NCBI GenBank assembly: GCA_030040725.1
Contig: JASHTD010000037.1
Location: 1 to 27,162 of the forward strand
Direction: 5' to 3'
Length of the DNA: 27,162 nucleotides
Source: Candidatus Sulfotelmatobacter sp.
GTDB lineage: Bacteria > Acidobacteriota > Terriglobia > Terriglobales > Acidobacteriaceae
Shown: positions 1 through 7,041 of the stretch, piece by piece
Numbering within the stretch: the first letter of the stretch is position 1
How the letters are laid out: each line of letters opens with the position of its first letter
Translations under genes and position numbers: made by a program
The notes under the pieces: model-generated
What the model saw: only the letters and a program-made list of their open reading frames with translations
What the model was told of the DNA's origin: nothing
Databases searched by the model: none

Positions 1-310
1 CTGCGGAGAATGATTCTTGTTTCCGCGCGTCGAGAATCATCCTTACTCCCAGAAAACATAAATAGGCCGCGCCGGCATATTTCACGATAGAAAATGCCGT
101 CGCCGACCTGGCCAGGATGACAGAAACTCCCAACGCGGCAGCGAGGACATGCACCATACCTCCGAGAAATGTCCCCAGCGCAGAAAGCACTCCTTCACGT
201 TTTCCACCAGCAAGACTTCTCGCCAGCACATAAAGCATTCCCGGGCCGGGCGCGACGGCGAGCAGCACCGCCGCTGTCAGAAATAAAGCCATTCGCGTCG
301 AATCGAACAT
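1..310 (-). CDS. LysE/RhtB-family amino-acid exporter, C-terminus cut by window edge
   Basis: The first 103 residues of an inner-membrane exporter read leftwards off the window. The N-terminus has a hydrophobic helix followed by the APGPGMLYVLARSLAGGKR stretch, which matches the 'PGP' segment and following glycine-rich helix typical of LysE/RhtB transporters. A second hydrophobic stretch and a third (KYAGAAYLFLGVR) follow in the expected order. Family members export amino acids or related metabolites. The start is the ATG at 310. There is no clear Shine-Dalgarno site, but a TACAAT hexamer lies at 320-325. The HAD gene ends 25 bases upstream on the same strand, so the two may be co-transcribed. 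Substrate cannot be told. Confidence 0.85.
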   Translation of the reverse strand, partial: MFDSTRMALFLTAAVLLAVAPGPGMLYVLARSLAGGKREGVLSALGTFLGGMVHVLAAALGVSVILARSATAFSIVKYAGAAYLCFLGVRMILDARKQESFSA

Positions 311-335
311 GATGGAAAGATTGTATGACAGCCGA

Positions 336-998
336 TTATCGATCCAGCCAACCTTCGAGTTGCTCTAGCGACTGAACGCGGGGCACATCGCGGTCGCGAT
401 AGGCGCCGGCCACGTCGAATAGAATCGCGTCCATGCCGACGTTGCGCGCACCGGCGTAATCGACGGAGTATACGTCACCTACATACAGGCTCTCTTCGGC
501 GCTCGCGTTCATCACGCGAAGCGCGGTTTCGAAGATTTCTCGTCGCGGCTTTTCCACCCCAACATTCCCCGAGTCCGTGATGCTTTCAAAACATTCGGCA
601 ATGCCGCATCGGGAAAGTACCCGATCAATTGCGCCATCGGAATTCGAAATCACCGCGACACGAAATTTCGCGCCGATGCGCTGCAGCGTCTCGCCCGTCC
701 CTGGAAGAATCTGGTCCCAGTTGGCTGAGTTTCGCGTGTTTGCGACCAGTTCATCGCGGTGAGCCAGGCTCTCGCCCAATTGTTCGAGAAGGTAGGTGTG
801 AAAGGTCCACCAGAACCCGTGATCGACGCGGCCATGCTGCATGCCGCGATCGAATTCCATTTTCGTTTTTCGCTCCAGCGCCTGCCATTGCTCGAGCTTG
901 GGATGCCGCTCGCTTGCGATGGGAGACATGATTTTCGCTCGATTCGGAAAAAGGAGCGTGTTGCCGACATCGAAGAAGATGAAGCGCCTCGACTTCAT
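336..998 (-). CDS. HAD-superfamily hydrolase (subfamily IA)
   Basis: A 220-residue haloacid-dehalogenase-like hydrolase, normal length for a phosphoglycolate-phosphatase-type member with an alpha-helical cap. Motif I is DVGNTL with nucleophile D10, motif II is VISNS with S118, motif III lysine is K150 (EKPRREIF), and motif IV is GDVYSVD with D175 and D180. The usual second aspartate of motif I (position 12) is glycine, so the normal general acid/base is absent; such DxGxT variants occur in the superfamily. Substrate is unknown. The ATG at 998 has no Shine-Dalgarno site; a TAAGAT hexamer (1005-1010) lies 6 bases upstream and suggests a leaderless message. The LysE gene follows 25 bases downstream. 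Confidence 0.85.
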   Translation of the reverse strand: MKSRRFIFFDVGNTLLFPNRAKIMSPIASERHPKLEQWQALERKTKMEFDRGMQHGRVDHGFWWTFHTYLLEQLGESLAHRDELVANTRNSANWDQILPGTGETLQRIGAKFRVAVISNSDGAIDRVLSRCGIAECFESITDSGNVGVEKPRREIFETALRVMNASAEESLYVGDVYSVDYAGARNVGMDAILFDVAGAYRDRDVPRVQSLEQLEGWLDR

Positions 999-1004
999 TC
1001 TTGT

Positions 1005-1010
1005 ATCTTA
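1005..1010 (-). promoter_or_regulatory. Probable -10 element of the HAD gene
   Basis: TAAGAT on the minus strand, 6 bases before the ATG at 998. Transcription would begin at or next to the start codon. No clear -35 was seen. Confidence 0.35.
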
Positions 1011-1080
1011 CCGAACCGCGCGTCGGGGGAATAGCTGGCGCTGACTGGCTACAGAATCGCTCGCCGCCCTGATCGATGGA

Positions 1081-1109
1081 GTGACCTGCAGCGCGAAAAA
1101 GGGTAAGAT
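1081..1109 (+). promoter_or_regulatory. Possible promoter of the small membrane protein
   Basis: GTGACC (1081-1086), a 17-base spacer and TAAGAT (1104-1109). This would start transcription near 1116 and argues against the in-frame upstream starts at 1081 and 1108. Confidence 0.3.
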
Positions 1110-1161
1110 GCCAGTTACTTGGGGCGAAATCAGGCTATTCTCCTATGGTTTCAGACGTACT

Positions 1162-1539
1162 ATGAATCTTCCAGCGGGGTTGATCGGTGAGGGGCTGATT
1201 GGCCGAAGCCTGATCCGCGACAACCTGATCGGGCAAGCTGTCAGAGGCGCGATATCGCTCACAAAGGGATTCGGCTTCCCATCCGCTTTGGCCGCTACGC
1301 TCGTATTTTTCCGTCGCTCCGGCGCGCGCGCCGATGTGTACAACATTTTGTGGGCGGTGGTTTTCGGCTTCGCTACCCTCAATATTCTCAGCCTCGCGGC
1401 ACGACGATTCGAACCCAACCGCCGCGGCCTGACCTTCGGGGAAATGATGGCCGTGCTGGTGGTCCTGCTCTCGATGTTTCTTCTGGGGTGGGAGCTACTC
1501 AGCGTGTTTCATATCTTCCCCATCAAGCTCAGTAGCTGA
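1162..1539 (+). CDS. Small two-helix membrane protein of unknown function
   Basis: The protein is not recognised as any named family. From the ATG at 1162 it has 125 residues. The N-terminus is rich in glycine, leucine and isoleucine (LIGEGLIGRSLIRDNLIG, a short near-repeat of LIG units). Two strong hydrophobic segments follow (YNILWAVVFGFATLNILSL and MMAVLVVLLSMFLLGWELL), joined by a basic linker, which fits an inner-membrane protein. The open frame extends upstream to a GTG at 1081 and an ATG at 1108, but a promoter-like TAAGAT overlaps the latter. No start has a good ribosome-binding site, so the N-terminus is uncertain. It stands alone between the divergent HAD gene and the next plus-strand gene. 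Confidence 0.55.
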   Translation: MNLPAGLIGEGLIGRSLIRDNLIGQAVRGAISLTKGFGFPSALAATLVFFRRSGARADVYNILWAVVFGFATLNILSLAARRFEPNRRGLTFGEMMAVLVVLLSMFLLGWELLSVFHIFPIKLSS

Positions 1540-1565
1540 GTAGCACATGGGACGCCATTTTGCGG

Positions 1566-1571
1566 TATGAT
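1566..1571 (+). promoter_or_regulatory. Probable -10 element of the zinc-ribbon protein gene
   Basis: TATGAT ends 7 bases before the ATG at 1579. It overlaps the alternative ATG at 1567, making 1579 the better start and the message probably leaderless. Confidence 0.35.
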
Positions 1572-1578
1572 TCGCTCA

Positions 1579-1899
1579 ATGGCTAAGAGTTCCGCGGCCA
1601 AGTCGGCCACCATCGAAGTTACCTGTCCCTGCTGCGGCGCACTGCTCAAGGTCGATACCGGCACGGCTGCCGTTATCGCCCACACCGCTGCCGTGAAGCC
1701 GAGAATGTTCGGCGACATGGAAGAGGCTGCCCGCGCCATGAAAGAACAGGATAGCCGCCGCGAATCCATCTTTCGACAGTCGGTCGAGGCGCAGAAGCAC
1801 GCTTCCGAGCTTCTGGAAAAGAAGTTCCAGGAGGCGTTAAAGAAAGCCAAAGAAACTCCCGATACCGGCAAGCCCATCCGCGATTTCGATCTCGACTAG
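1579..1899 (+). CDS. Small zinc-ribbon/coiled-coil protein
   Basis: A 106-residue soluble protein. The N-terminal part holds VTCPCCGALLKVDTGT, a CPCCG knuckle followed by a beta-hairpin-like stretch as in half of a zinc ribbon; only one cysteine cluster is present, so a full site would need a dimer. The C-terminal two thirds is highly charged and predicted helical (about residues 50-90, rich in E, K, Q and A), which looks like a coiled coil. No enzyme motif is visible. I do not recognise a named family. The ATG at 1567 is in frame but lies inside a -10-like hexamer, so 1579 is preferred. It may be transcribed with the glycerophosphodiesterase gene 45 bases downstream, although that gene has its own promoter-like element. 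Confidence 0.65.
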   Translation: MAKSSAAKSATIEVTCPCCGALLKVDTGTAAVIAHTAAVKPRMFGDMEEAARAMKEQDSRRESIFRQSVEAQKHASELLEKKFQEALKKAKETPDTGKPIRDFDLD

Positions 1900-1931
1900 G
1901 TTCCATACTGATGCTCCGGTTCGTGTCCGCG

Positions 1932-1937
1932 TAAAAT
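1932..1937 (+). promoter_or_regulatory. Probable -10 element of the glycerophosphodiesterase gene
   Basis: TAAAAT, 7 bases before the ATG at 1945, in a position that would give a leaderless message. No ribosome-binding site precedes this ATG. Confidence 0.35.
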
Positions 1938-1944
1938 CGAACGG

Positions 1945-2637
1945 ATGCCGATACGTCCGCTGCTTCTCGGCCACCGCGGCGCCCGTGCCGAGAAGTCTGT
2001 CCCTGAAAACACGCTTGCATCCTTTGATCTTGCCCTCGCTCAAGGCTGCGACGGATTCGAATTCGATGTTCGGCTGACCGGAGATGGGCAAGCGGTCATC
2101 TGCCACGATCCCAGGATCCGCGGGATGGAGATCGCGGCATCCTCTGCGCAACAGTTGCGGCTGCCATTCCTGAGCGAGGTGCTGGCTTGCTATCAGCGCA
2201 AGGCATTCCTGGATATCGAACTGAAAGTACCCGGGCTGGAAAATCTCTGCTGCGAGTTGCTTCGTAGCTTTGCCCCGCAGCGAGGCTTCGCAGTTTCGTC
2301 ATTTCTTCCAGATGTGCTGGAGAAACTCCACAGCCTTGACCCGAAGATTCCGCTTGGCCTGATCTGCGAGACGCAATCTCAGCTCAGCCGCTGGCTCGAT
2401 CTCCCGACCAAATATGTAATGGTGCACCACAAACTCGCCCTGCCGAAGCGTGTGGCTGAGATGAAGGCCGCCGGGAGAAAAATCTTCGTTTGGACCGTGA
2501 ATCTTCCCGCCGATATCAGACGATTCTCGCGACTCGGAGTAGACGGAATAATTTCCGACAATCCTCGACAGCTGGCAATGGAGATCCGCGAAAAAGCTGC
2601 CGGCCCACGAAAAACGGGGAGAAAAAGCGGCAAGTGA
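1945..2637 (+). CDS. Glycerophosphodiester phosphodiesterase
   Basis: This enzyme hydrolyses glycerophosphodiesters (deacylated phospholipid head groups) to an alcohol and sn-glycerol-3-phosphate. It has 230 residues, the normal size for a cytoplasmic UgpQ-type enzyme, and no signal peptide. Family motifs: HRG at residues 10-12, PENT at 20-23, the metal-binding pair E39/D41 in FEFDV, and H54 in CHDP. Further on, ELK (after FLDI) and the C-terminal FVWTVN and DGIISDNP elements complete the TIM barrel. The last about 15 residues are a basic tail. The gene faces glpD, which oxidises its product; the two stops are 24 bases apart. Confidence 0.9.
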   Translation: MPIRPLLLGHRGARAEKSVPENTLASFDLALAQGCDGFEFDVRLTGDGQAVICHDPRIRGMEIAASSAQQLRLPFLSEVLACYQRKAFLDIELKVPGLENLCCELLRSFAPQRGFAVSSFLPDVLEKLHSLDPKIPLGLICETQSQLSRWLDLPTKYVMVHHKLALPKRVAEMKAAGRKIFVWTVNLPADIRRFSRLGVDGIISDNPRQLAMEIREKAAGPRKTGRKSGK

Positions 2638-2661
2638 CGGGCAGATGTGGGGAACGACGGA

Positions 2662-4305
2662 TCAGTCCGCGGCGGCTTCAAATGCTGCGGCACTCCGTCC
2701 TACAGGGCGAAGGAAGGCAGATCTTTCCGTCTCGAACGACTCGAGATTTTCTCCCATGGTTTGCTCCTTCCAGCCGAGCACCGCGCCAATACGCAGCGCG
2801 GCTTCGCGGCTGCACGATTCCGACCAGCACGGTCCCAGAGCGACCGGCACGCGACGTAGAAGCACGTCGCCTAACGTTACGGCGCACTCGCGGCGGTAAG
2901 CTTCCACTACTTCCGCGATCACATGAGAGGTATGTGGGCAGATTGGTGCGCGTAACTCGGCGCTCACCAGGGCCATGCGGGCGATATCGGAGGCGCGTTT
3001 GCCGTGCCACTCCAGCATACCGCGAGCTGTTTCTTCGCTTACCGCTCCCATGCGTGCGATTTCGAGCACCGCTTCATCCAACAGGGGATCTAGTGCGCGT
3101 CCGGGGCCTATGGCCACTGCCCCCGGTTCGCTTACCTTAACGCCCATCTTCCTCGCGCACTCGCGAGCCAGCGCCGAGGCCGTAGTCAGTTTGCCGCCAA
3201 TCGCGGAAATCATGCGCGCGGCGCCATCGTCGGTGTGATCGTGGAGAATATGCTTTCGCGTTACTGCGGATGGGTTTTTGTCGGAGGAGTAGGGCAGCGG
3301 CCGAATTCCGGCGAATGCATGCTTTACGTTTTGCGCCGATATCTTTGCCTTGGGAAATAATTGCGCGACGGAGCGTACCAGATAAGCGATTTCTTCGCCC
3401 GAGGGAACGGCTCTCGCCGGATCGCCGGTGTCGGCCACTTCGGTGGTCCCGGCCAGGATCTGATCGTTCCACGGAATTACGAACATCGGGCGGCTATCCT
3501 CGCCTTCCGCATACACCGCTGCATTCGGCGAGCCGGGAAACCGCGGCAGCACGATGTGGGAACCACGGACCCCGCCCAGCATAGGCTTCGATGTTCGAAT
3601 CGAAGAACGTTGGCACACCCGATCCGCCCAGGGGCCGGCGCAGTTGATTACCCAGCTTGCTTCCACGCGCTCATCGCGCCCGCTGATCTGATCGCGCACC
3701 AGGACGCCATGCGCGCGGCCGTGAGCTACGTCGACCGCAAGCGCCTCAGAGTGATTGCGCACTATTGCTCCTGCAGCAATCGCTTCAGTCAGCCACTCCG
3801 CGACCAGGCGTTCCGGAAATTCGCACTGCGCGTCCTCATAATCGAAAAATGACCATTGATGCCCGCTATCGAGAACCCGCTCCAGCTGCTTGAGTTCCAT
3901 TTCGCCGGCTCTGCGGTGAGCGTGCTTTCCAGCAAGGCGCTGGTAAAGCCACAATCCGGCGCGCACTTTCAATGCGTTGCGTTGACTGGCCTCGTTGAGC
4001 AGCAAGAGAAAGTGCATCGGGTGAACCAGGTGTGACCGCTCGCGCAACAGCCTCTCGCGTTCTCGCAGCGATTCACGAACCAACCCGATTTCTCCATACT
4101 CGAGGTAGCGCAGTCCACCATGAATAATGCGCGTGGAACGGCTGGTTACACCCGAGGCAAAATCGTTCTGTTCAACCAGGAGCACACGCTTACCTGCTCG
4201 GGCGCATTCGCGGGCCACAGCAACTCCATTGATGCCGCCTCCAATCACGACCACGTGAAAGTGCTGGGATTCCAGCGGCGCCCGGGGATTTGGAGCTAGA
4301 GCCAT
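2662..4305 (-). CDS. glpD: Aerobic-type glycerol-3-phosphate dehydrogenase
   Basis: FAD-dependent enzyme at the membrane that oxidises sn-glycerol-3-phosphate to dihydroxyacetone phosphate and passes electrons to quinone. The product has 547 residues. The Rossmann dinucleotide motif VVVIGGGINGVAVAREC (about residues 18-34) is followed by VLLVEQNDFASGVTSRSTR and IIHGGLRYLE, the FAD/substrate signature of GlpD. The C-terminal about 150 residues form the helical cap domain (DAO_C type). The frame opens with a TTG at 4314, but the ATG at 4305 is the more natural start. It converges on the glycerophosphodiesterase gene, giving a local route from phospholipid head groups to glycolysis. Confidence 0.93.
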   Translation of the reverse strand: MALAPNPRAPLESQHFHVVVIGGGINGVAVARECARAGKRVLLVEQNDFASGVTSRSTRIIHGGLRYLEYGEIGLVRESLRERERLLRERSHLVHPMHFLLLLNEASQRNALKVRAGLWLYQRLAGKHAHRRAGEMELKQLERVLDSGHQWSFFDYEDAQCEFPERLVAEWLTEAIAAGAIVRNHSEALAVDVAHGRAHGVLVRDQISGRDERVEASWVINCAGPWADRVCQRSSIRTSKPMLGGVRGSHIVLPRFPGSPNAAVYAEGEDSRPMFVIPWNDQILAGTTEVADTGDPARAVPSGEEIAYLVRSVAQLFPKAKISAQNVKHAFAGIRPLPYSSDKNPSAVTRKHILHDHTDDGAARMISAIGGKLTTASALARECARKMGVKVSEPGAVAIGPGRALDPLLDEAVLEIARMGAVSEETARGMLEWHGKRASDIARMALVSAELRAPICPHTSHVIAEVVEAYRRECAVTLGDVLLRRVPVALGPCWSESCSREAALRIGAVLGWKEQTMGENLESFETERSAFLRPVGRSAAAFEAAAD

Positions 4306-4391
4306 ATATTTCAATCAGATGCAGAAGTTTGCAGATGGACCAATGAGCTTTCTTATCGATCCTCGGAAAGAGCTAATCCTCCATCATTAAG

Positions 4392-4418
4392 TTTCCCCCC
4401 AATGCCGTAAGGGGGAAA
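4392..4418. promoter_or_regulatory. Hairpin in the leader region of glpD
   Basis: Perfect 8-bp inverted repeat (TTTCCCCC / GGGGGAAA) with an 11-base loop, about 90 bases upstream of the glpD start. Its role is unknown; it may be a leader structure or an operator. The 250-base gap 4306-4553 otherwise holds only this and the terminator near 4511. Confidence 0.3.
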
Positions 4419-4506
4419 GTAACCTTGGTACCGTCAGCAAGGTGCCCAAAGACGGCGGATTACTGAAAAAGCGGCTCTTATTGGTTCTCGTTTCCAAGCC
4501 GGAATC

Positions 4507-4541
4507 GAAAAGCCGGTGCGGCGGGATCCGCCGAACCGGCT
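4507..4541 (-). terminator. Intrinsic terminator of the PfpI-type gene
   Basis: Strong GC-rich hairpin: AGCCGGT (4511-4517) and CGGCGG pair with CCGCCG and ACCGGCT (ending at 4541), with a GAT loop. On the minus strand the stem is followed by a short T run (CTTTTCG). It lies 12 bases beyond the stop codon at 4554. Confidence 0.7.
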
Positions 4542-4553
4542 GTTGCTCGAAGA

Positions 4554-5123
4554 CTAAGCTACTTTTCTCCGCTGTTGAACGGGGCCTTTCGAGAATAACT
4601 CAATCATTTCCCGGCTGAATGCCGGGATGTCATCGGGATTGCGACTCGTAACCACTCCATTACTCAAAACGACTTCTTCATCGACCCACCTGCCACCCGC
4701 ATTTTGAATGTCTGTTTTCAGGGAGGGCCACGAGGTTAAGGTTCGCCCACCCACCGCGTCGGCTTCCACCAACATCCACGGGCCGTGGCAGATGGCTGCG
4801 ACCGGCTTGCCTTGATTGGTGAAATGTTTTACGAATTCGACCGCTTCCGGGATCATGCGTAACTGGTCGGGATTTTGCACCCCGCCGGGAAGCAGCAGGG
4901 CGTCGTATTTGGATGCGTCCGCCGATTTCAACGGAACATCGACCGGTATGTCTTTGCCCCAGTCTTTCATCTCCCAGCCTCGAATTTTATTTTCTTTCGG
5001 CGAGATAACTTGCGTCCGTGCGCCCGCTTCCTCGAGCGCTCGTTTCGGTTTGATCAGCTCAGATTGTTCGAAGCCGTCAGTCGCTAAGATCGCGATAGTT
5101 TTGCCTTTTAAAGTGCTTGCCAC
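4554..5123 (-). CDS. DJ-1/PfpI family protein (deglycase/protease type)
   Basis: A 189-residue cytoplasmic protein of the DJ-1/PfpI superfamily, close in length and pattern to bacterial PfpI/YhbO proteins. The nucleophile elbow AICHGPW carries C112 and H113, and the conserved acidic residue is E19 in DGFEQSEL, giving the expected Glu-Cys-His set. Members are reported as intracellular proteases or glyoxal/methylglyoxal-related deglycases involved in stress resistance; which applies here cannot be told. The frame opens at a GTG at 5138, but that codon is part of the GGAGG ribosome-binding site. The second GTG at 5123, 8 bases after GGAGG, is the better start. It is monocistronic with its own terminator. 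Confidence 0.88.
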   Translation of the reverse strand: MASTLKGKTIAILATDGFEQSELIKPKRALEEAGARTQVISPKENKIRGWEMKDWGKDIPVDVPLKSADASKYDALLLPGGVQNPDQLRMIPEAVEFVKHFTNQGKPVAAICHGPWMLVEADAVGGRTLTSWPSLKTDIQNAGGRWVDEEVVLSNGVVTSRNPDDIPAFSREMIELFSKGPVQQRRKVA

Positions 5124-5213
5124 GTCATTTTCCTCCACATAGATTAGGCACTCTAGAGATTCGATGCGATGGTCCTGGCCCCGGTTGACGCGGAAATGAT
5201 AAACCGCGCCCGA

Positions 5214-5243
5214 TTGCCCATGATCCGCCGAGTCATTTAAAGT
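5214..5243 (+). promoter_or_regulatory. Probable mazG promoter
   Basis: TTGCCC (5214-5219), an 18-base spacer and TAAAGT (5238-5243). It predicts a start about 3 bases before the ATG at 5253, i.e. a nearly leaderless message. No Shine-Dalgarno site is present. Confidence 0.4.
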
Positions 5244-5252
5244 GGTGGCTCA

Positions 5253-6167
5253 ATGCCCGGCACTGGCGAACGTTTCGAACGCGCCGTCGAAATCATGGAG
5301 CGCTTGCGCGCGCCCGGAGGTTGTCCCTGGGATCGCGAGCAGACCTTTGATTCAATCAAGCCATACACGCTCGAAGAGACGTACGAAGTCCTGGAAGCGA
5401 TCGACAATCGCGATTGGAAGGAGTTGCCCGGCGAACTAGGGGATCTCTTATTGCAGGTGCTTTTTTATTCCGAGATGGCGAAGGAACAGGGAACATTCTC
5501 CATCGACGACGTTCTCGACCGGCTCTCGCGCAAACTGATTGACCGGCATCCGCATGTATTTGGAGACGTGAAAGCTGACACCTCCGCCGACGTAAAGCGA
5601 AACTGGGAAGCGCTGAAAGTGGAGGAGCGAAAAAAGCAAGCGCAGGAAACAGCGGATTCAGGCCGGATCGAGACCCAAGGATCGGCAAGTGCTTCGAAGT
5701 CAATCCTCGCGGGTATTTCTTCCTCCATGCCGGCCCTGCTCGAAGCTCACAAGCTCAGTTCGCGGGTGGCGCAAGTCGGCTTCGACTGGCCGCATATCGA
5801 AGGTTTGTTCGAGAAACTCGATGAGGAAGTGGCTGAACTGCGCCAGCATTTGCAAGAATTTCCCGCTCCCGGGCCACGTCCTGAGGGGCGAGGCGTTGCC
5901 GGTTCCGGCCGTCCGGCGATTTCCGAAGATTTGCGGCAGCGGCTGGAAGAAGAAGTGGGTGATCTTTTCTTTGTGCTGGTTAACATCGCCCGCTATCTTT
6001 CGCTTGATCCGGAATCTGCGCTGCGCAAAACCAATCGCAAATTCCGGCGGCGTTTTCAGTGGATGGAGCAGCGTTTGCACGAACGCGGCATGAGTCCTGA
6101 GGGCTCCTCCATGGAGCAACTCGAATCCCTCTGGCAACAGGCCAAGAGGCAGGAGAAGCCAGCGTGA
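5253..6167 (+). CDS. mazG: Nucleoside triphosphate pyrophosphohydrolase MazG
   Basis: Hydrolyses (d)NTPs to NMP and pyrophosphate, cleaning the pool or tuning ppGpp-related stress. The protein has 304 residues with two MazG domains. The N-terminal one carries GGCPWDREQT, then EETYE (E41, E42, E45) and ELGDLL (E61, D64), the Mg-binding ExxE...ExxD set. The C-terminal one has VGFDWP, DEEVAELR and EEEVGDLFFVLVN in the same order. Between the EExxE and ExxD parts of the second domain sits an about 20-residue Pro/Gly/Arg-rich insertion (roughly residues 206-226, bases 5866-5928) that E. coli-like MazG lacks. The stop overlaps the start of the GNAT gene, so the two are translationally coupled. Confidence 0.93.
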   Translation: MPGTGERFERAVEIMERLRAPGGCPWDREQTFDSIKPYTLEETYEVLEAIDNRDWKELPGELGDLLLQVLFYSEMAKEQGTFSIDDVLDRLSRKLIDRHPHVFGDVKADTSADVKRNWEALKVEERKKQAQETADSGRIETQGSASASKSILAGISSSMPALLEAHKLSSRVAQVGFDWPHIEGLFEKLDEEVAELRQHLQEFPAPGPRPEGRGVAGSGRPAISEDLRQRLEEEVGDLFFVLVNIARYLSLDPESALRKTNRKFRRRFQWMEQRLHERGMSPEGSSMEQLESLWQQAKRQEKPA

Positions 6168-6937
6168 ACGCCGACGCGATCGTCATCCGGCGGTGCCAGG
6201 GCCTCGAAGAGCTGCGAACCTGTGTCGCACTGCAAAAAGAGATCTGGAATTTTACCGACGACGAACTGGTCCCTTTGCGCATGTTTGTTGTGGCTGAAAA
6301 AGTTGGCGGGCAGGTGATGGGGGCTTTCGACGGCAAAGAGATGATTGGCTTCGCCCTGTCGGTTCCGGGAACGCGATCGGGGCATCTTTATTTGCACTCT
6401 CACATGCTGGCCGTTCGCAAGGAGCATCGTAACTCGGGCATGGGACGCCGGTTGAAATTGCTGCAGCGCGAAGATGCTCTCTCGCGCGGCATCGAGTTGA
6501 TCGAATGGACTTACGACCCGCTGGAAATCAAGAATGCATACCTGAATATCGAGAAGCTGGGAGCGGTTTCGCGTCGCTACAACATTAACCAGTATGGGAT
6601 CACTTCGTCGCCGCTGCAGGGCGGTCTTCCCAGCGACCGCCTGATCGCCGAGTGGTGGCTGAAGTCGAAGCGTGTGCAGACACTGCTTGACACCGGCAAG
6701 AATCCGGCATTCGAGCAAAAAGCTGCGATTGAAGTTCCGGCTGAGATTTATCAGTGGAAAGCTGCTGCCGAAACCAGGCCAAAGGCACAACAAGTTCAGG
6801 CGCGAAACCGTGAGCAATTCCTGCGGGCCTTCGAAAGTGGTCTCGCCGTGCTCGGCTATCAGCGCGATGCGGCAGGCAACGGCAGGTTTATGTTTGGTAA
6901 TTGGGACGAGCGATGGTCGTACTCGTCGAGAGAGTGA
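6164..6937 (+). CDS. GNAT-family acyltransferase (COG3375-like), partner of the racemase gene
   Basis: A 257-residue GNAT protein. The N-terminal about 150 residues fit the acyl-CoA transferase fold: IVIRRCQGLEEL strand/helix, then LYLHSHMLAVRKEHRNSGMGRRLKL, with the R/Q-x-x-G-x-G/A type acyl-CoA loop (RNSGMG), and IEWTYDPLEIKNAYLNIEKLGA. The C-terminal about 100 residues are an extension of unknown role. It resembles the 'predicted GNAT acetyltransferase' often encoded beside o-succinylbenzoate synthase/N-succinylamino acid racemase genes; in Geobacillus kaustophilus a GNAT neighbour succinylates D-amino acids. Such a role here is inference from context. It starts with GTG, overlapping the mazG stop by four bases (GTGA). 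Confidence 0.85.
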   Translation: MNADAIVIRRCQGLEELRTCVALQKEIWNFTDDELVPLRMFVVAEKVGGQVMGAFDGKEMIGFALSVPGTRSGHLYLHSHMLAVRKEHRNSGMGRRLKLLQREDALSRGIELIEWTYDPLEIKNAYLNIEKLGAVSRRYNINQYGITSSPLQGGLPSDRLIAEWWLKSKRVQTLLDTGKNPAFEQKAAIEVPAEIYQWKAAAETRPKAQQVQARNREQFLRAFESGLAVLGYQRDAAGNGRFMFGNWDERWSYSSRE

Positions 6938-6943
6938 TCGCAC

Positions 6944-7024
6944 CCGCGATGACACGGAGTACACAAAAGGTGAAGATTAACAGGCGGTTTACTTTTTCTC
7001 TGTGACTCTATGTCTCTGTGGTTA
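6944..7024. repeat. Degenerate inverted repeat of the CACGGAGTACACA / TCTCTGTGGTT type
   Basis: The intergenic stretch has a left arm with GACACGGAGTACACAAAAGG and a right arm with TTTTTCTCTGTGACTC followed by ATGTCTCTGTGGTT. The arms are imperfect reverse complements around an AT-richer centre. This matches the wording of a dispersed intergenic repeat I recall from many environmental bacterial genomes, here decayed. No coding frame crosses it convincingly. It separates the GNAT and racemase genes and carries no clear promoter. Confidence 0.45.
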
Positions 7025-7041
7025 GAGTATGTCTCCGAACT

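Noticed and set aside
6056..6964. 302-codon minus-strand frame
   Set aside because: Antisense to the GNAT gene, whose protein is clearly a family member.
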